Below, one piece after another: positions 26,942-36,799 of a stretch of 64,000 nt of DNA; the stretch's first letter is position 1, and each line of letters begins with the position of its first letter. The stretch lies in assembly GCF_036567765.1 (NCBI RefSeq), contig NZ_DATCTU010000008.1, positions 1 through 64,000 on the forward strand. Direction: 5' to 3'. Source of the stretch: Pseudobacteroides sp. (GTDB lineage: Bacteria > Bacillota > Clostridia > Acetivibrionales > DSM-2933). The notes under the pieces were generated by a model, which made no database searches, had not been told where the DNA came from, and saw nothing but the letters and a program-made list of their open reading frames with translations. The position numbers and the translations under genes are program-made.

Positions 26942-29278
26942 TTAGACCTCGTTATTACAATTTTTGTCAGAAAATAACCCTTCAAATTTTTTTATTCCCT
27001 CATCATATTGATTAAGTATTTTACAGAGTACCTTGTCACACCGATCTATAAACGCATTCCAATCTATAGATATATAATACAAGTAAACACTTTGTGCATA
27101 ATCTTCACTATTTGGATCTAAAGTAAGCCCCATATTATTTTCATGAACTTTTTCCCCCATAAAAGAGCCTTCATTGCAAAGTTGCGGAATATAAAATAGC
27201 ATTCCGTCATAATACTTGTTTGATATAGCATTAGTCATTGTCGTGTCGTTTTCATAAACGTTATGTAAAAGGTCTGTCTCTTTAGCAAATTGATATCTGT
27301 CCTCAGGTTTATACTCACCATGGAAATAAACATTTTTTATATTGTTCATTTCACAGTATCCTCTTAACATTAAACCTACTTTTTGCTCACGCCCATGGTA
27401 ATGAAGTTCAAACCTTTCATCATTAGCAAATCTGTCTATTAATACCATGTTTATTTCTTCATGTCTTATTAGCCCCCAGAACCTTATCCTTATTGGATAA
27501 TTGCTGCGTTTATTAGTTCTGAACTCATCTCTATATTTTAAAGAATCTATCAATAAGTTATGTGAGGTATATATTTTGCTTGTTTCAGGCAGGAATTTTC
27601 TAAATGCGTCGGAACTGACAAAGGTAAGGCTTGATCTTTTTACCAAACCATGAACAATTTTTTTAAAGAAACCTATATGTTCAAAGGTACAATCTCTATA
27701 ATCTAATATAAAACGATTCTTAAAGCCCTTCCTTAAAATGTTATAAAGCAGAACTCCCGGAAGAGTGTGTAAGGTTATTACAAAATCAAAATCACCCGAT
27801 TTTATGATCTTATTTGCTTTCTTTCTATACCCTAAAAATGCCCTTATTTTTCTCCACTTTGGAATAAAATCTTCCATGAAAAATTCATATTTATATGATG
27901 TAACATCTTCAGGAACAGGGCAATCCGGTTTCCCGTCTCTGTCCCAGTATAAAAGATGAGTCTCACATTTTGTTTCTCTTAACCTATCCAAATAAAAATT
28001 CAAATATGGCATATATGATATTTTGCCAAACCCAATAATTAAAACCTTCATTCTGTTTTTGCCGCTTTCTTGGACAATCTTTTTAAATAGTTCGATATAT
28101 TTAATAGTATTTGAACTTCTTGCATAATACATCTCGCCAAATTTCTGACCGTTTTTAGCTAACATTCCACGCTTTTCTTCATTCTTATACAAATTCAGTA
28201 TTGCTTGGGCTACAGCTTTAGGATCATCATTTGAGACGGCAACTCCTATATGGTTCTCATTAAACATTCTAAAGTAACTTGAGTCTTTATCAACACAATT
28301 AACAATAGCCCGGTTACACGCCATCAACAATCCGGCTTTACTTGGCACAGAATTACCGATGATGCCCTTCTTCAATGGAATGAGGCAAACAGAGCAGGCA
28401 CTATAAACATCTGAAACCATATTCTGAGGCTGGAGAGGGTAAAATGCTATATTATATAGCCCCATTTCATCCATCTCTTTGATGAAGTCAAATTTCTGGC
28501 TTCCCTGACCTATCATTTGGAACTCTATATTCTTATACTCTTTTAAAAACAGTTTTGCTACATTTAAGACCATCTTGTAATCAAAAACATAACCCATGGT
28601 ACCTGCATATTGAATATAAAATTTATCCTTAGTCAGATTGTATTTTTTTACAAATCTGTTTTCTTCCCAGGATACCTCACGAACTGAACTATCATCATAC
28701 CAGTTTACTATTGTGACTATTTTTTTATCTGGAACTCCTTGTTCAATAACTCGCTGTTTCATATCTTCAGAAATAACTACAATACTGCTTACAACCTTAT
28801 AAGCTATCTTTTGCAGCTTATAAAATATAACTTGCATTAACTTGTTTTTCATTATTCCGCTGTGTATTGAACTTCCAGGAAACATATCCTGAATGTTATA
28901 AACAATAGGCTTGTTCTTTCCAAAAAGTTTTGCGGCGAGTATAACATATAAAGCAGTGGGACTTGATTGCACAAAAATAACATCATGATCTTTTGATTTT
29001 TTTATAGGCTTTACACATGCAAACGCATAACCAATGCCCTCAAGATAACGTTTTGCAAATGCGTTTTTTGGGATTTTTTTGCGTGGTACTATACCATATG
29101 ATAATTTTTCGTATTTTTTTAGATTATCTGGAACATCACTGTTCTTTCCAGTTATACGGCTCGCTATCATATGCACCTCAATCCCGCTTTTTAGGGTATC
29201 TTCAATAAGAGCATTCATTAAATGAATAGAAGGATTTGGTGTGTCAAAGCCTTCACTGAAAAGGAAAAGTGCTTTCAA
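26942..29278 (-). CDS. Fused double glycosyltransferase
   Basis: A single ~778-residue frame joins two GT-B enzymes. The first ~410 residues resemble WbuB-like family 4 enzymes (YNIQDMFPGSSIHSG, IQYAGTMGYVFDYKMVL, SVPSKAGLLMACNRAIV). After a short link, MKVLIIGFGKISYMPYLNFY starts a second, shorter transferase of about 355 residues. The start is TTG at 29278, placed by AGGAGG seven bases upstream; codons upstream of that overlap the previous gene. No stop or shift lies at the junction, so this is a true fusion that could add two sugars in turn. Confidence 0.8.
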   Translation of the reverse strand: MKALFLFSEGFDTPNPSIHLMNALIEDTLKSGIEVHMIASRITGKNSDVPDNLKKYEKLSYGIVPRKKIPKNAFAKRYLEGIGYAFACVKPIKKSKDHDVIFVQSSPTALYVILAAKLFGKNKPIVYNIQDMFPGSSIHSGIMKNKLMQVIFYKLQKIAYKVVSSIVVISEDMKQRVIEQGVPDKKIVTIVNWYDDSSVREVSWEENRFVKKYNLTKDKFYIQYAGTMGYVFDYKMVLNVAKLFLKEYKNIEFQMIGQGSQKFDFIKEMDEMGLYNIAFYPLQPQNMVSDVYSACSVCLIPLKKGIIGNSVPSKAGLLMACNRAIVNCVDKDSSYFRMFNENHIGVAVSNDDPKAVAQAILNLYKNEEKRGMLAKNGQKFGEMYYARSSNTIKYIELFKKIVQESGKNRMKVLIIGFGKISYMPYLNFYLDRLRETKCETHLLYWDRDGKPDCPVPEDVTSYKYEFFMEDFIPKWRKIRAFLGYRKKANKIIKSGDFDFVITLHTLPGVLLYNILRKGFKNRFILDYRDCTFEHIGFFKKIVHGLVKRSSLTFVSSDAFRKFLPETSKIYTSHNLLIDSLKYRDEFRTNKRSNYPIRIRFWGLIRHEEINMVLIDRFANDERFELHYHGREQKVGLMLRGYCEMNNIKNVYFHGEYKPEDRYQFAKETDLLHNVYENDTTMTNAISNKYYDGMLFYIPQLCNEGSFMGEKVHENNMGLTLDPNSEDYAQSVYLYYISIDWNAFIDRCDKVLCKILNQYDEGIKKFEGLFSDKNCNNEV

Positions 29279-29294
29279 TTTCCTTCCTCCTGTC

Positions 29295-30044
29295 CTAAAG
29301 ATTCCACAAATGATAGATTTGATGACACCCGATTTGTTCACATCCAACCTTATGGTAAAAATTAATTGCTCCCATATTTCTAACCTGAGTGCCAACCCTT
29401 ATTTCATCACAGCCGCGTTCATACGCTGCGTATTCCACATTCCTGAATAAACCTGAACCTATGCCTCCGTTAGTCTTATTCTTGGAAACTGCAATCAGCT
29501 CAACGATACATTTGTTTTTCTCATAAGAGTGGAGCAGGAATCCGTTTATTTCATTATCACAGCCCCGGGAAACAGCAAAGTATTTATCGTTTTTTCCAAA
29601 CGAGTTAACGATCCACTGATGATATACCTCCGCCCCCCCTCTCTTTAAAAGCTCAGGATCTTCTGTAAATTTTGAAATTTTAAAATCAGCTATTTCTAAG
29701 ATTCCTTTTTCTTCCTTGAGGTTCTGATGAATTTTAATAGTGTCTTTCCATCTGTATATATCATTTTGCCTAGAAGAAGTATTCAATTTCTTTCTAAACT
29801 GGATATTAACATCAGCTAGAAATGCAGTTGTGTCCTTACCTATCATCTGAGCATTAGATGGATTCGAATCAATATTTTCAATTGAAACAAACTGGTAATT
29901 GCCAAATTTTCTTTTTAAAACTGTCCATTGGCTTTGTAAGATAGGTTTTGTTAAAACAGCTTTAGAACAAGCTAATCCAAAATATTTTGTATCCCAAGGT
30001 AAATCAAAGAAAGCAACCCCATCATCTATGTTTTTGTTACTCAT
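29295..30044 (-). CDS. GNAT acetyltransferase (WecD/RffC-like)
   Basis: The 249-residue protein has an N-terminal domain with LPWDTKYFGLACSKAVL, typical of dTDP-fucosamine acetyltransferase relatives, and a C-terminal GNAT fold with VSKNKTNGGIGSGLF for acetyl-CoA. It probably acetylates the 4-amino group made by the neighbouring aminotransferase; this pairing is inferred from position. Confidence 0.78.
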   Translation of the reverse strand: MSNKNIDDGVAFFDLPWDTKYFGLACSKAVLTKPILQSQWTVLKRKFGNYQFVSIENIDSNPSNAQMIGKDTTAFLADVNIQFRKKLNTSSRQNDIYRWKDTIKIHQNLKEEKGILEIADFKISKFTEDPELLKRGGAEVYHQWIVNSFGKNDKYFAVSRGCDNEINGFLLHSYEKNKCIVELIAVSKNKTNGGIGSGLFRNVEYAAYERGCDEIRVGTQVRNMGAINFYHKVGCEQIGCHQIYHLWNL

Positions 30045-30061
30045 GAATCGCTAAAAGCCTC

Positions 30062-30679
30062 CTACATTTTTTTATTGTCCAATGTCTGGCTTTTTGTCAC
30101 ATATATACCTCTCTGCCATAATACAGATATAACTGTTTTAATAAAAATTTTTATATCAAACCAGATTGAAAGGTTATCAATATAATAGATATCGTACTGA
30201 ATTCTTTCTTTCCATGGAATTGTATTCCTGAAATATGCCTGGCTATATCCTGTAATACCAGGTCTTATCTCAAGTTTTCTTCCTTCATTTCCTTCATACA
30301 AAGCTAAATGTTCAGGTAAGTCAGGCCTTGGTCCGATAATCGACATATCTCCCTTAATGACGTTTATAATCTGAGGAACTTCATCAATACTTGTTTTACG
30401 TATAAACTTTCCTACTTTTGTCATTCTTGGATCATTATTAGAATTAAAAGTTGAACCGTCCTCTTTTCTTATATCTGGAGCATTCATCTTCATAGAACGA
30501 AATTTATACATCTTAAAAGTAACACCGTTTTTACCCAACCGTGAAGCTCTATAGAATATTGAACCTCTATCATTTAAATAAATGATTGGACCAATGATAA
30601 ATAAAATTATTAACAAAAACGGAAGGGCAATTATAGATAGAATTAAATCTAACAATCTTTTTACTACTCGAGTATACAT
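30062..30679 (-). CDS. Priming undecaprenyl-phosphate sugar phosphotransferase
   Basis: The 205-residue protein is a monotopic PglC/WbaP-catalytic-domain-type enzyme: an N-terminal membrane hairpin (LLDLILSIIALPFLLIILF), MYKFRSM, DEVPQIINVIKGDMSIIGPR, and RPGITGYSQ. It puts the first sugar phosphate on undecaprenyl phosphate, starting each repeat unit. It lacks the large N-terminal region of WbaP and is close to the PglC length. Confidence 0.9.
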   Translation of the reverse strand: MYTRVVKRLLDLILSIIALPFLLIILFIIGPIIYLNDRGSIFYRASRLGKNGVTFKMYKFRSMKMNAPDIRKEDGSTFNSNNDPRMTKVGKFIRKTSIDEVPQIINVIKGDMSIIGPRPDLPEHLALYEGNEGRKLEIRPGITGYSQAYFRNTIPWKERIQYDIYYIDNLSIWFDIKIFIKTVISVLWQRGIYVTKSQTLDNKKM

Positions 30680-30715
30680 ACTTTTTCACTCCACTTGCTA
30701 AACAAACGCAAACTA

Positions 30716-31918
30716 TCATGAATAAATCAATATCCGTCTTAAATTATCGCAAATATATTCAACATCATCTTCACTTAGTAAAGAATAAAGAGGCAAAGAA
30801 ATTTCATTTTTATACATTTCATATGAATTTGGATAATTACTTATATCGAATCCAAGGTTTTTGTAAGCGGTATGCATAGGGAGAGGCTTGTAATGCACAT
30901 TAGTGGCAATACCTCTCTCAGCCATTTTTAAGATTATCCTATTTCTATATTCTTCATCCTTACCGTTTAATCTAAGAAGGTATAAATGACCGCTTGAAAA
31001 TGATTCTTCTGTAAAATGTTTAAGGCTTGTAGTATCGGTTTCTTCAAGTAGTTGATCATACAATTGGATAAGGCTTTTTCTCTTTTTTAATATCTCAGGA
31101 TACCTTTTTAGCTGAACCAGCCCTAAAGAAGCCAGAATATCAGTCATATTGCATTTATAATTGGGCTCTACAATATCATATTCCCAATTGCTTAATTGTG
31201 TTTTTGCAAGAGCGTCTTTTGACTGTCCATGTAGAGATAAGAGCATAAACTTTTTATAGATGTCTTCATTTTCTATGCCATCTATATCTCCCCAGGTAAT
31301 TGCTCCTCCTTCAGCAGTAGTAAGATTCTTTACTGCGTGAAAAGAAAACGATGTAAAATCAGAAACACTTCCGCACTTTTCCCCTTTATAAACTGCACCG
31401 AGTGAATGTGCAGCATCTGCAATAACAGCAACCCTTCCAATGGATTCTTGTAACTTTGAAGAAGGTTTAAATAAATCCCTCTTATTATTTATGGCTTCAA
31501 ATATCCTGTCATAATCACACATAACCCCAGCAATATCGATGGGAATGATAGCTTTTGTCCGTTTAGTAATGCTATCTGCTACTAAATCATAATCTATATG
31601 AAATGAGTCTTTTCCACAGTCAACCAATACAATCTTAACACCTAGATGATGAATTACACTTGCAGATGCCGAATATGTATAAGATGAAGTAATTACTTCA
31701 TCTCCAGGCTCAACTCCAAGAAGTCTTAATGTCATTTCCATGCATGAGGTTGCAGAGTTCATAGCTGCTGCTTTAGAGGTGTTGCAATACTCGGCTATTC
31801 TATTCTCAAATAATTTAGTTTTAGGACCAGTGGTGATCCATCCGGACCTTAGTGTATCTGTTACTTCATCTATCTCAGCCTGGGTAATATCTGGAGGTGA
31901 AAATGGAATAATCTTCAT
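30716..31918 (-). CDS. DegT/DnrJ/EryC1/StrS sugar aminotransferase
   Basis: The PLP enzyme has IPFSPPDITQAEIDEV at the start, DAAHSLGAVYKG for cofactor binding, and SFHAVKNLTTAEGGAI with the PLP lysine (about residue 198). It aminates a 4-keto sugar; the dehydratase gene directly upstream very likely makes that substrate, giving a UDP-4-amino sugar of the bacillosamine/QuiNAc4N type. Confidence 0.9.
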   Translation of the reverse strand: MKIIPFSPPDITQAEIDEVTDTLRSGWITTGPKTKLFENRIAEYCNTSKAAAMNSATSCMEMTLRLLGVEPGDEVITSSYTYSASASVIHHLGVKIVLVDCGKDSFHIDYDLVADSITKRTKAIIPIDIAGVMCDYDRIFEAINNKRDLFKPSSKLQESIGRVAVIADAAHSLGAVYKGEKCGSVSDFTSFSFHAVKNLTTAEGGAITWGDIDGIENEDIYKKFMLLSLHGQSKDALAKTQLSNWEYDIVEPNYKCNMTDILASLGLVQLKRYPEILKKRKSLIQLYDQLLEETDTTSLKHFTEESFSSGHLYLLRLNGKDEEYRNRIILKMAERGIATNVHYKPLPMHTAYKNLGFDISNYPNSYEMYKNEISLPLYSLLSEDDVEYICDNLRRILIYS

Positions 31919-31957
31919 AGCTATTCACCTTTACTTTAAAAAAATTTTAATCCAATT

Positions 31958-33850
31958 TTATTGATCTGACTTTTTGTATTCAGGAATTATACGCTTGATA
32001 AAATCTGTTATATCTTTTGGGTCGTTGAGTTGTTTGTATCTTATTCTATTTATTTCACTAATAATTTTTTCGTAATCAAGTTCTACAGATTTTTCAATAA
32101 AAATGTTATTGTTTTTTGTAATGTTTACGCTATCGTTATTTATTAACAGCTCTTCATGAAGCTTTTCTCCCGGGCGAAGACCGGTAAACATAATGTTTAT
32201 ATCTACATCCGGGGTTAGTCCTGACTGGGTAATCATTATTTTTGCCAGATCAAGTATCCTAACCGGTTCACCCATATCCAAAATAAATATCTCTCCTCCC
32301 TTAGCCATTGTTCCTGCTTGAATGACCAAGCTTGCCGCTTCAGGTATTGTCATAAAATATCTTGTTACTTCCGGATGAGTTACAGTAACAGGACCTCCCT
32401 CCTCAATTTGCTTTTTAAATAAAGGAATAACACTTCCATTACTTCCTAACACATTTCCAAACCTCACAGCCGTGAAGATAGTTTTACTTTTTTTATCCAT
32501 ATATTTAATCAGTATTTCGGAAATTCTTTTTGTTGCTCCCATTATGTTTAGTGGGTTAACAGCTTTATCTGTGGAAATAAGAACAAATTTTTTGCAGTTA
32601 AATTTGTCTGCACACTCAGCAAGATTTAATGTTCCAATAACATTGTTTTTAATAGCTTCCCCAGGATTATCTTCCATAAGCGGGACATGCTTGTGTGCAG
32701 CCGTGTGAAATATAACAGAGGGCTTATATCTTGAGAAAACACTATCCAGCCTTCCCCTGTCTCTTATAGAACCTATAATTATATCCATATTCAGTTGTAG
32801 ATTATATTTTTTTAGCAATTCATTTTGTAGATCATAAACTCCATTTTCATAAATATCAAATATTAAAAGTCGTTTAGGTCGAAATCTAGCAATTTGTCTG
32901 CATAGTTCTGAGCCTATTGAGCCTCCACCACCTGTTACAAGAATTACCTCATCTTTTAAATAGATAGCTATCTCATCTAAATTTAAATCTATCTTGTCCC
33001 GTCTTAATAAATCTTCGATATTGAAATCTTTTAACTCTTTGATATCAAAATCATCTTTCAATAAATCAAAAACTTGAGGGAGTATTTTTAATTTGCATTT
33101 AGTCTTTTTGCATATATTAAAAATAATTTCTATATCCTTCTTTTGAACTGATGGCATAGTAATAATTATTTCATCAATTTTAAATCTCTTAACCGCCCAA
33201 TGAATCTTGTCTCTTCCGCCAATTACTTTTATTCCATTTATCTTTGTTTTATGTTTTGAATTATCATCGTCTATTGCTACTACTGGAGTATATTTTGAAT
33301 TTGTGTTGTTTTTCATTTCTTTTATTATTAGTGAACCAGCTACTCCTGCACCAACTATCATTATTTTTTTTGTGTGTTGGTCTGAAGTTAATTGCTTTCT
33401 TATATTAAAATAAAAACGAGAACTTAGCCTAAACCCTCCTATAAAAACAAATGTTATCATAAAAAAAATCAAATTGGCGGAAATAGGTAAATACAATGGG
33501 ATAATTAATTCCACAATAAATGTTAATAGTGCTCCAGTAATTGTCGCTAGTAAAATTTGAATAAGTTCTTCAATGCTTGCATAATTCCAAAGCTTTGAAT
33601 ATAGCCCGAATAAGCTGAAAGTAGATATGTTGACTAGAGTTATCATAAAAAATATTCTTGGCAATATATCAATATAGCACTTTGGGATTTCAGTATCAAA
33701 CCTTAACAATAGGGCTGCATAAATTCCAGCATTCAAAATTATGCAATCACCTAATAAAAATAATATTTTTTTTACAGTTAATTGCAATTGTGTTTCCCCC
33801 ATTTGTTCAAATAAATCTATATAAAGATCAAATATTTTGTTCAGTTTCAT
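31958..33850 (-). CDS. Membrane nucleotide-sugar 4,6-dehydratase (PglF/WbpM/CapD type)
   Basis: The 630-residue protein has four membrane segments in the first ~130 residues, then a first Rossmann domain (IMIVGAGVAGSLIIKEM) and a catalytic SDR domain (ILVTGGGGSIGSELCRQI near residue 305; STDKAVNPLNIMGATKR). This is the full long form. It makes UDP-4-keto-6-deoxy-GlcNAc at the membrane. The start overlaps the end of the cpsB-like gene by 23 bases. Confidence 0.9.
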   Translation of the reverse strand: MKLNKIFDLYIDLFEQMGETQLQLTVKKILFLLGDCIILNAGIYAALLLRFDTEIPKCYIDILPRIFFMITLVNISTFSLFGLYSKLWNYASIEELIQILLATITGALLTFIVELIIPLYLPISANLIFFMITFVFIGGFRLSSRFYFNIRKQLTSDQHTKKIMIVGAGVAGSLIIKEMKNNTNSKYTPVVAIDDDNSKHKTKINGIKVIGGRDKIHWAVKRFKIDEIIITMPSVQKKDIEIIFNICKKTKCKLKILPQVFDLLKDDFDIKELKDFNIEDLLRRDKIDLNLDEIAIYLKDEVILVTGGGGSIGSELCRQIARFRPKRLLIFDIYENGVYDLQNELLKKYNLQLNMDIIIGSIRDRGRLDSVFSRYKPSVIFHTAAHKHVPLMEDNPGEAIKNNVIGTLNLAECADKFNCKKFVLISTDKAVNPLNIMGATKRISEILIKYMDKKSKTIFTAVRFGNVLGSNGSVIPLFKKQIEEGGPVTVTHPEVTRYFMTIPEAASLVIQAGTMAKGGEIFILDMGEPVRILDLAKIMITQSGLTPDVDINIMFTGLRPGEKLHEELLINNDSVNITKNNNIFIEKSVELDYEKIISEINRIRYKQLNDPKDITDFIKRIIPEYKKSDQ

Positions 33851-34541
33851 TTCTCAAAAGTAATTCCTGGTTTTTTCTGTAAAGTGCATCAGCATAGTCG
33901 GTACCCACCCACCTTATTACCTTGTGATAGGAAGGCAAAAACAAGCTAATGTAGTCCTCGGATGAATGGGCATCAGAAGCGATAAAATGGGCCAATCCAA
34001 GCTTTAAAACTTTTTTGCAGAAAGCCTTGACCCTTCTTCCGTGATAACCTATAATGCTTCCAGCATCAAGCTGTACCATGCAGCCGGCTTCAATAAGATT
34101 TATAAACATGTCGAAATTTCTCAGAAAGTAAACATACCTTTCAGGATGAGCAATTATAGGTATAATATCATTAAGATGCATCTTCAATATAATATCTATT
34201 GTATTATTGGGATAAATATCAAAAGGCAGCTCAAACAAAAGATAATTTGAAGCATTTAGTGTAAACATTTTTTTATTCACAATACAATCTGATAAAATTG
34301 AATCCACAAAAACCTCATACCCCATCTTAAGTTCGATATCACAATTTTTCATTCTAACAACCAGTTCCTGAAAATTTCTTTCAGCATTTTTAATATCAAA
34401 GTATTTTTTATTATAGTGAGGAGTAGCAATAATAGTTTTGATACCGATTTTTTCAGCTTCAAGTATCATACGCATCGATTCTTTTACGGTTGAAGGTCCA
34501 TCGTCCACACTAAAAATGATATGACTGTGTATGTCAATCAT
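33828..34541 (-). CDS. CpsB/CapC-type PHP protein tyrosine phosphatase
   Basis: A PHP-domain metal enzyme: MIDIHSHIIFSVDDG (metal HxH), ATPHYNKK, PIIAHPERYVYF and ASDAHS carry the metal ligands. It takes phosphate off the tyrosine kinase encoded just upstream and so tunes capsule chain length. Start and stop overlap those of the neighbours by a few bases. Confidence 0.88.
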   Translation of the reverse strand: MIDIHSHIIFSVDDGPSTVKESMRMILEAEKIGIKTIIATPHYNKKYFDIKNAERNFQELVVRMKNCDIELKMGYEVFVDSILSDCIVNKKMFTLNASNYLLFELPFDIYPNNTIDIILKMHLNDIIPIIAHPERYVYFLRNFDMFINLIEAGCMVQLDAGSIIGYHGRRVKAFCKKVLKLGLAHFIASDAHSSEDYISLFLPSYHKVIRWVGTDYADALYRKNQELLLRNETEQNI

Positions 34542-35275
34542 ATTTGATCCCTCTTTTTTATCAATTGCTTTTTAAGCAATTTGCTAATTTTTTTCCCTTT
34601 AGAGCCATAATAGTCATAGCCACCATAATAGTTTTTATAATCAAGCTTACTTACTTTATTGAGTATTGCACCTATTATATTTGCATTAGCTTTCTCCAGC
34701 TGATCTTTCATCATAATTGCGTTCCTTAACTTGACCTTGTTTTGGGAAATGACTATAATGGAAGCATCTGTAATTGATGCGATTAAAGCTCCGTCAATTA
34801 CACTGCCTAAAGGCGGTGTATCAACAATAACAAAGTTGTATCTATCTTTCACCATGTCAAGAAGCTCGCCTAATTTTGGTGAACATATAAGTTCTCCAGG
34901 ATTATGAGTCTTAATTCCGCATGAAATAAAATGGAATCCTTCTATCTCAGTCTTATTTATGATTTCATTTAACTCAGCATGCCCCATCAAATAATTTGAC
35001 AGACCTTTAAAATCTCTACTGACAAGGCTTTTAAAAAGCATGGGCTTTCGTATGTCTGCATCGACATAAAGAATTTTTAGTCCTGATTTTGCCATGGAAA
35101 CTGATAGATTTGTGGAAGCAAAAGATTTACCTTCATCAGGACTATAGCTTGTTATAGAAATTGTTTTATACTTATTTTCAGGATCACAAAAATTGATATT
35201 TGCCCTTAATACCTTAAAAGCTTCTTCAACTGTCTCATTCATTACAAATATAGAATTATTATTGGCATCTGCCAT
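34538..35275 (-). CDS. CpsD/CapB-type bacterial tyrosine kinase
   Basis: The 245-residue BY-kinase has Walker A SYSPDEGKSFASTNL (about residue 45), Walker A' LYVDADIRKP and Walker B FVIVDTPP. Its tail has the tyrosine cluster YKNYYGGYDYYG, the autophosphorylation site. It works with the membrane activator encoded upstream to control polymer length and export. Confidence 0.9.
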   Translation of the reverse strand: MADANNNSIFVMNETVEEAFKVLRANINFCDPENKYKTISITSYSPDEGKSFASTNLSVSMAKSGLKILYVDADIRKPMLFKSLVSRDFKGLSNYLMGHAELNEIINKTEIEGFHFISCGIKTHNPGELICSPKLGELLDMVKDRYNFVIVDTPPLGSVIDGALIASITDASIIVISQNKVKLRNAIMMKDQLEKANANIIGAILNKVSKLDYKNYYGGYDYYGSKGKKISKLLKKQLIKKRDQI

Positions 35276-35327
35276 TGTAATACCCCCTTATCAACCAATT
35301 TATATTATATATTGTTCTTGAAAAATT

Positions 35328-35996
35328 TTACTTATTGGTTTTTACTAGAGGTATAGTACCTAAAACACTTATTGATAGATACTCTTCTATGTCTTCTTTA
35401 CTCTTTATTCTATCGTTGAAATACTCAAGAAAATATATTGTACCAAGTGTAAGTATAAGGCTTAGAAACAGTGCAAGTACTGTATATGTAAATGGTTTTG
35501 GTTTCTCTGGAATTTTAGGAAGTTCAGCAGTATCAACAACATTTATATTATCAACACTCATTAGGCTGACAGACTTCTCTATAAATTTTTCACTAACTTT
35601 ATTTGTAAGGTCCATAGCTTTCTTTGGATTTTTATCTTCAACACTAATCTGCAATACCCTTGTATCGGTTTTTAGACTAACACTGATTTTTTTTGCCAGT
35701 TGATCATGACTCAAATCTTTTATATTCAAGTCTTCAAGAGCAGCTTTAGTTACATTTCTGCTTTTTATAAGCTCTCTATAGTCTTTTACCAGTTGTTGGT
35801 TTGTAAGAATATCATCATAATTTATTGACTTCTGTGCATCACTCTTGTTTATAATATAAAGTGTTGTTGTGGTCTTATATACAGGATCTATCAAAGTTAG
35901 GCTGGCAATTAAAGTTATAAAGGATACCAGCAATGGAATAGCTATTATAAACTTTATCCTCTTAAAAAGCAAATAAGAAATTTGATTTAAATTCAT
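35328..35996 (-). CDS. CpsC/CapA-type Wzz chain-length regulator
   Basis: It has two membrane segments (about residues 15-40 and 170-190) around an outside Wzz domain (DPVYKTTTTLYIIN at its start, PKIPEKPKPFTYT before the second segment). It lacks a kinase domain, which is the separate gene downstream. The start ATG at 35996 follows AAGGGTG; 16 in-frame codons upstream have no site. It is the first gene of the exopolysaccharide operon. Confidence 0.85.
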   Translation of the reverse strand: MNLNQISYLLFKRIKFIIAIPLLVSFITLIASLTLIDPVYKTTTTLYIINKSDAQKSINYDDILTNQQLVKDYRELIKSRNVTKAALEDLNIKDLSHDQLAKKISVSLKTDTRVLQISVEDKNPKKAMDLTNKVSEKFIEKSVSLMSVDNINVVDTAELPKIPEKPKPFTYTVLALFLSLILTLGTIYFLEYFNDRIKSKEDIEEYLSISVLGTIPLVKTNK

Positions 35997-36129
35997 TTTA
36001 TCACCCTTATTATTTATTATTTGAAATGGAAAAAAGTCTATCATAGCTTAAACATATGCGTTGATCATATTTTTCGTGCATAGCCAACGAGAAATTTTAA
36101 ATGTAATATATTAGCTGCTACCAAAGTAC

Positions 36130-36215
36130 AAGGGGCTGTTGCATAAATGAACAGAACAAAATCATGAAATGATTTTGTCAACTTTGATTAAGCAGAATTT
36201 TACAACAGCACCCTT
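36130..36215. repeat. Small inverted-repeat element (MITE-like)
   Basis: The ends AAGGGGCTGTTG (36130-36141) and CAACAGCACCCTT (36203-36215) are imperfect inverted repeats. Inside is a perfect 10-bp hairpin ACAAAATCAT/ATGATTTTGT (36156-36178). The size (86 bp) and GGGCTGTTGCA-like end fit a non-autonomous element derived from an IS. It fills the gap between the exopolysaccharide operon and the gene at 36263; the hairpin could also end the latter's transcript. Confidence 0.5.
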
Positions 36216-36262
36216 AAAAAGAATAAGAGATATTATATTTATAAAATTAGAAGTATATTATC

Positions 36263-36595
36263 TTATTCTCTGCAGCAATGGTGTTTAATCTTAGTACATT
36301 TGCATAGTATACCAACAATTATGCCAAGTATTATTGCCAGTACAATAGACAATATTGCAAACTTGACTGTAAAGCTTAAGCAGTTAAAATAAACCAGAAG
36401 ATCATCAATGGTCTGTATTAATTTGATAAACCTAAGCCAAAAAAGGTTGATAATAAGTAGTACCAAATCAAACATTAATGCTCCCCAAATAAACTTAGAG
36501 GTGTATTTCGTTCTGTGTCTTGAAACGAATTCACTAGCTGTCATGGCAAAAAGTCCAGGCACTAATAAAATTAGTAAATAGAATAAAATTAACAT
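36263..36595 (-). CDS. Small membrane protein, three segments
   Basis: The 110-residue protein has hydrophobic segments at about 1-18, 36-55 and 75-97 and a short Cys/His tail (CKCTKIKHHCC) that might bind a metal. The 5' region is AT-rich, and the gene is divergent from the STAS-like gene. No family recognised. Confidence 0.55.
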   Translation of the reverse strand: MLILFYLLILLVPGLFAMTASEFVSRHRTKYTSKFIWGALMFDLVLLIINLFWLRFIKLIQTIDDLLVYFNCLSFTVKFAILSIVLAIILGIIVGILCKCTKIKHHCCRE

Positions 36596-36799
36596 TAGAT
36601 CCTACCTCTATAGAATAAGTTTCCTAGATTATAATATGTAATTCACAGGGATTTGTTCATGTTTATGAAATTATTGTAAACTACACTATAACCTGTAACA
36701 ACAACTTAGTAGTTATTTATTATTTACTAAAATATAATGTTCAGTAAACATAAAATCTTGCCGATATATAGTATATATATTCTTGAAGGAGTAACAATT

